Source of the DNA: a virus | Strand: one strand, 5' to 3' | Length of the DNA stretch: 29,822 nt | Virus record (IMG/VR): IMGVR_UViG_3300030101_005054 | Coordinates: 1-29,822 of that record | In this document: piece by piece, positions 27,241-29,822 of the stretch | How positions within the stretch are numbered: position 1 is the first letter of the stretch | How the letters are laid out: each line of letters opens with the position of its first letter | Notes under the pieces: model-generated | The model's database searches: none | Told to the model about the DNA's origin: nothing | What the model saw: only the letters and a program-made list of their open reading frames with translations | Made by a program: the position numbers and the translations under genes

Positions 27241-29822
27241 TTACACCACCATTTGTTTAGGTTTCTTTCTGTTCATTAAACTTGCAATTCCACCGTGTGC
27301 GGCGAACAACGGCAAGCCCACAGATTCTAACCTTTGTTGAGTTTGCGGATTCATGCCAGATCCAACTGGTCCAGGCGTTGTTCCAGTTGAAGGTAAAGCG
27401 GTTATAGGAGTGCTTGTAATATCAGCCATAATAGATGAATCTGGTTCTGGCACTGAAATTTCTGGTAAGGTTGTGGTGTCGTCTAAATTTATATTTATTA
27501 AACTTTCTGGTTCATCGTCAACTGTTATTGACTCAGAATCTTCTTTTATATCGTTTTGAAAATTTTCTAATTTTTTAATATCTGGATCGGTATAATTTTC
27601 GTTTGGTTCATCATTTTTATCCAAATCTTTCAACCATGGAAAAGTTTCATCTAAATTATCCAAATCAACAAATGCATCTTGATTCTTAACTACTTGTTCT
27701 GCTTGACCAATATCAAAAAAACCAGCAGTAACACCATCGTTTATTAATCTTGTAATAGATCTAATATATAAATTAGAACCAGATTTAGACATTTGCATAT
27801 TCATTAAGTTATTAACAAATTTTCTATTTGAAAACATTTTAGCGACCGCAGCTGGACCACCTAATATAGCTAACGGAACTACCGAAGCTCCAATAGCACC
27901 AGCCCCAACATCTCCTCCAGAGAAAGCAAAACCTATTGTTCCTCCAGTTAAACCACCAAGAGCAGCAAACTGACCAGAAAATAAAGCTAAACCCCCTTGT
28001 TGACGACCAATACCTCTTGATTGTGCTAAACTTAAAGATCTTAGATAACCTTTTAGATTGTTTAAGGCATTTTTTCCTACCGTATCACCAAACATTTCAT
28101 CTAATACTTTTGCTTGTTTACCTTTATAACCTTTTAATATTCCTAAAACTTGTTTGGCATTAATCATGTCTGTCGTTGCATCAATATTTGGGCGAATAAT
28201 ATCAAAAATAAATTGACCCCTAATTTTACTTTTAATTTGATCTGCAGCTTCTCTGGTGATTATTTGAGTTACTTGACCATCAGCGCCTTTAACTCCTTTA
28301 ACTCCTTGTTCTAATAAATTAAAAAAACTTTTAACTCTTTTAGGATTACCACTATCAAATAAATTTTTATAAATAAATTTACTGACATCAACCCCTTCTT
28401 TAGATAATTGACCAGTGTCGTCAGCCAATAAACCTGTAATAAATTTATGATTAAATGTATTTTTACCGTTTTTATATAAATCATTAGCATTTTCGTAAAG
28501 CTGCTTTATTAATTTTATTTCGCCTGGTGCGTACTGACCAGATCTTTCTAAAAGTTTTATAGATTTAGCCATTTGTTGGGTAACTGTGTTTTGTAAAGCA
28601 CCAGCAATAGCTCTTGATTGAGCGTCTGCTGTAGTCCCACCTAATTGATAAGCTCCAGTTTTTCCAAGTAAATAACTTCTTATATTTTTTGCAGTATTAA
28701 AATCAACTTTATCAGGTAAATCATTAATGTAGCCCATGATATTTTTAATTGGTCCCTCGTTTGGAACAACATTAGTTCCATATTGAAGGTTCATTTGTCT
28801 TTTAAGAACTTTTTTTAATTTAGAGATATCAATAATTTTTGCTCTACCACCAACTGTTTTTGCTACTTGTTTTTGAACTGCGCCGTAAGCTCCGTCTATG
28901 GCTGTTTTGTAAATATCTCTGCCTCCTAAAATAAATACTTTTAAAGCATCATCTATATTTTCTTTGGATGCGTTTTTAATAAATTCAGTAATAAATTTTG
29001 ACTCTGCATCAACTAAGGATTTATTAGCATTAGCAAAATAAGTTTTATTTAAATGTTTAATTAATTGATTTTGTACAGCTTGTTGACCTTCTTCCCCAGC
29101 TTTTATAATTCTTCCTCCGCCTAAAAAAGATACCTCAGCAAAATTTTCTAACATATCAATTGTTTTTGACGATGATAATCTAGCAGGAGTTAGAACTGAT
29201 CCTCCCTCCATTGCTATTTTTAAGGCTGCTTGCGCTCCCTCCTCTAAATTTTCACCGTTTCTTCCTCTAAATAATTTCATTATTCTTTGTCCAAATATTC
29301 TTGAAAAAAGTTGATAAACTCCTTCTCCTGCCATTTCTCTTGCTCCGTAACCTAAAGCTTCAATATAATTGTCTGCAAACGGTGCTGAGCCACCAGTTCC
29401 ACCGACAAAAGCAGCTAACATTTTTGCAATACGTGGATATTGTGTTGCTAGGGCAGATATTCTAGCTGGCAAACTAGCTTGACCTATAATCGGAACTAAA
29501 GATGGTGCAATAATACCACCAGCTATCGCTCCTATTTCTTTTTGTATTTCTTTATCACTCAGTAAGGCAATAGCCCTTTCTTGAGCTGCAAAGGCTTTTG
29601 CAAAATCCACATCGTTGAATTTACTGCCTTTTGCTGCTTGAACAGGATCTGGCGAAACAAAAATACTAAAAACTTTTTTAAACTCATCGAATTCTTGTTT
29701 TGAAATGGGCTCCATAGGAGCAGGAAAATTTCCTTCTTCTCTAGCTTCATTTACTGTGTTTTGAACATTTTCTGGCAACAAACCAAATCTTTCTAAATTT
29801 AAAATTTGTTGAGTTTGTTTCG
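27241..29822 (-). CDS. Large internal virion protein (partial, start beyond the window)
   Basis: The frame is open to the right edge (the 13 residues before the TTG at 29781 read QTQQILNLERFG), so the true start lies outside. At least 859 residues: helical with Gly/Ala-rich, membrane-active stretches (EIGAIAGGIIAPSLVPIIGQ; GAGAIGASVVPLAILGGPAA) as in proteins ejected with phage DNA to make a channel in the cell wall. A Ser/Asp/Glu/Pro-rich linker follows, and the end has P-Q-T-Q-Q-R-L-E-S-V-G, H-G-G-I-A-S-L and R-K-K-P-K-Q-M-V. That closing motif recurs in marine phage internal proteins I remember. Likely ejectosome-type virion protein; no lytic transglycosylase motif is seen in this part. 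Confidence 0.65.
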   Translation of the reverse strand, partial: KQTQQILNLERFGLLPENVQNTVNEAREEGNFPAPMEPISKQEFDEFKKVFSIFVSPDPVQAAKGSKFNDVDFAKAFAAQERAIALLSDKEIQKEIGAIAGGIIAPSLVPIIGQASLPARISALATQYPRIAKMLAAFVGGTGGSAPFADNYIEALGYGAREMAGEGVYQLFSRIFGQRIMKLFRGRNGENLEEGAQAALKIAMEGGSVLTPARLSSSKTIDMLENFAEVSFLGGGRIIKAGEEGQQAVQNQLIKHLNKTYFANANKSLVDAESKFITEFIKNASKENIDDALKVFILGGRDIYKTAIDGAYGAVQKQVAKTVGGRAKIIDISKLKKVLKRQMNLQYGTNVVPNEGPIKNIMGYINDLPDKVDFNTAKNIRSYLLGKTGAYQLGGTTADAQSRAIAGALQNTVTQQMAKSIKLLERSGQYAPGEIKLIKQLYENANDLYKNGKNTFNHKFITGLLADDTGQLSKEGVDVSKFIYKNLFDSGNPKRVKSFFNLLEQGVKGVKGADGQVTQIITREAADQIKSKIRGQFIFDIIRPNIDATTDMINAKQVLGILKGYKGKQAKVLDEMFGDTVGKNALNNLKGYLRSLSLAQSRGIGRQQGGLALFSGQFAALGGLTGGTIGFAFSGGDVGAGAIGASVVPLAILGGPAAVAKMFSNRKFVNNLMNMQMSKSGSNLYIRSITRLINDGVTAGFFDIGQAEQVVKNQDAFVDLDNLDETFPWLKDLDKNDEPNENYTDPDIKKLENFQNDIKEDSESITVDDEPESLININLDDTTTLPEISVPEPDSSIMADITSTPITALPSTGTTPGPVGSGMNPQTQQRLESVGLPLFAAHGGIASLMNRKKPKQMVV

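Noticed and set aside
27936-28163. Plus-strand frames opposite the internal virion protein (also 27353-27559)
   Set aside because: Shadows of a long continuous gene; no start signals and low-complexity products.

Overview
The window is a piece of an AT-rich, tightly packed genome of a tailed bacteriophage (Caudoviricetes). It has large and small terminase subunits, a long P22-type portal, a lysis block, a phage replication set, overlapping ATGA/TTGA gene junctions and many tiny genes. The low GC, the GroES-type co-chaperonin, the internal virion protein ending in a Gly-Gly-Ile-Ala-Ser-Leu motif, and several small proteins that I recall from uncultured marine phages suggest a marine phage, perhaps of an alphaproteobacterium; the host is an inference. 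No tRNA, integrase, RNA polymerase or CRISPR is visible. Both ends cut through a gene on the minus strand: the probable scaffold gene at the left, and a large internal virion protein, with no start inside the window, at the right. The genome therefore continues on both sides; the major capsid and most tail genes are missing here.

Layout. (1) 1-8005, minus strand: small terminase, VRR-NUC nuclease, a repeat-rich 300-base gap, large terminase, portal, a run of small genes including a 39-aa membrane peptide, a holin-like protein and three Lys-rich mini-proteins, then endolysin, GroES and scaffold. (2) 8006-8231: a control region with repeated TTRTTACACT elements between divergent genes. (3) 8232-8552, plus: a PD-(D/E)XK nuclease. 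(4) 8554-11757, minus: ten small genes, seven of them preceded by a nearly identical 19-base leader (AAAGAAAGGAAGAAAGAAA, then ATG); only a gp88-like protein is recognisable. (5) 11758-12115: an AT-rich gap with two exact 33-base direct repeats. (6) 12116-14560, plus: a cytosine-5 DNA methyltransferase, a second long gene read in the +1 frame of its DNA for 1004 bases, a 31-aa membrane peptide, an endonuclease VII-type HNH nuclease and a protein that continues the repeats of the second gene. (7) 14637-15868: small genes, some with zinc-ribbon or ribbon-helix-helix features. (8) 15870-16117: a GC-rich, gene-free stretch with several stem-loops, a candidate structured RNA. (9) 16119-18200, minus: an SNF2-type helicase and three small genes. 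(10) 18272-25177, plus: a probable ssDNA-binding-like protein, an archaeo-eukaryotic-type primase, a UvrD-type helicase and a proofreading family A DNA polymerase with Leu at the position of E. coli Phe762. (11) 25265-29822: a papain-like small protein, then virion genes on the minus strand.

The outstanding feature is the methyltransferase overlap. Each V-A-(D/N)-(T/A) repeat in the variable region of the methyltransferase reads as W-x-T-P in the +1 frame. The methyltransferase segment before its motif X reads as an NPTWVEWLMGYPSGWTDL segment. The second frame has its own Shine-Dalgarno sequence, runs 211 bases past the methyltransferase stop, and keeps making W-P-T-P repeats there. Both frames look like real, selected proteins.
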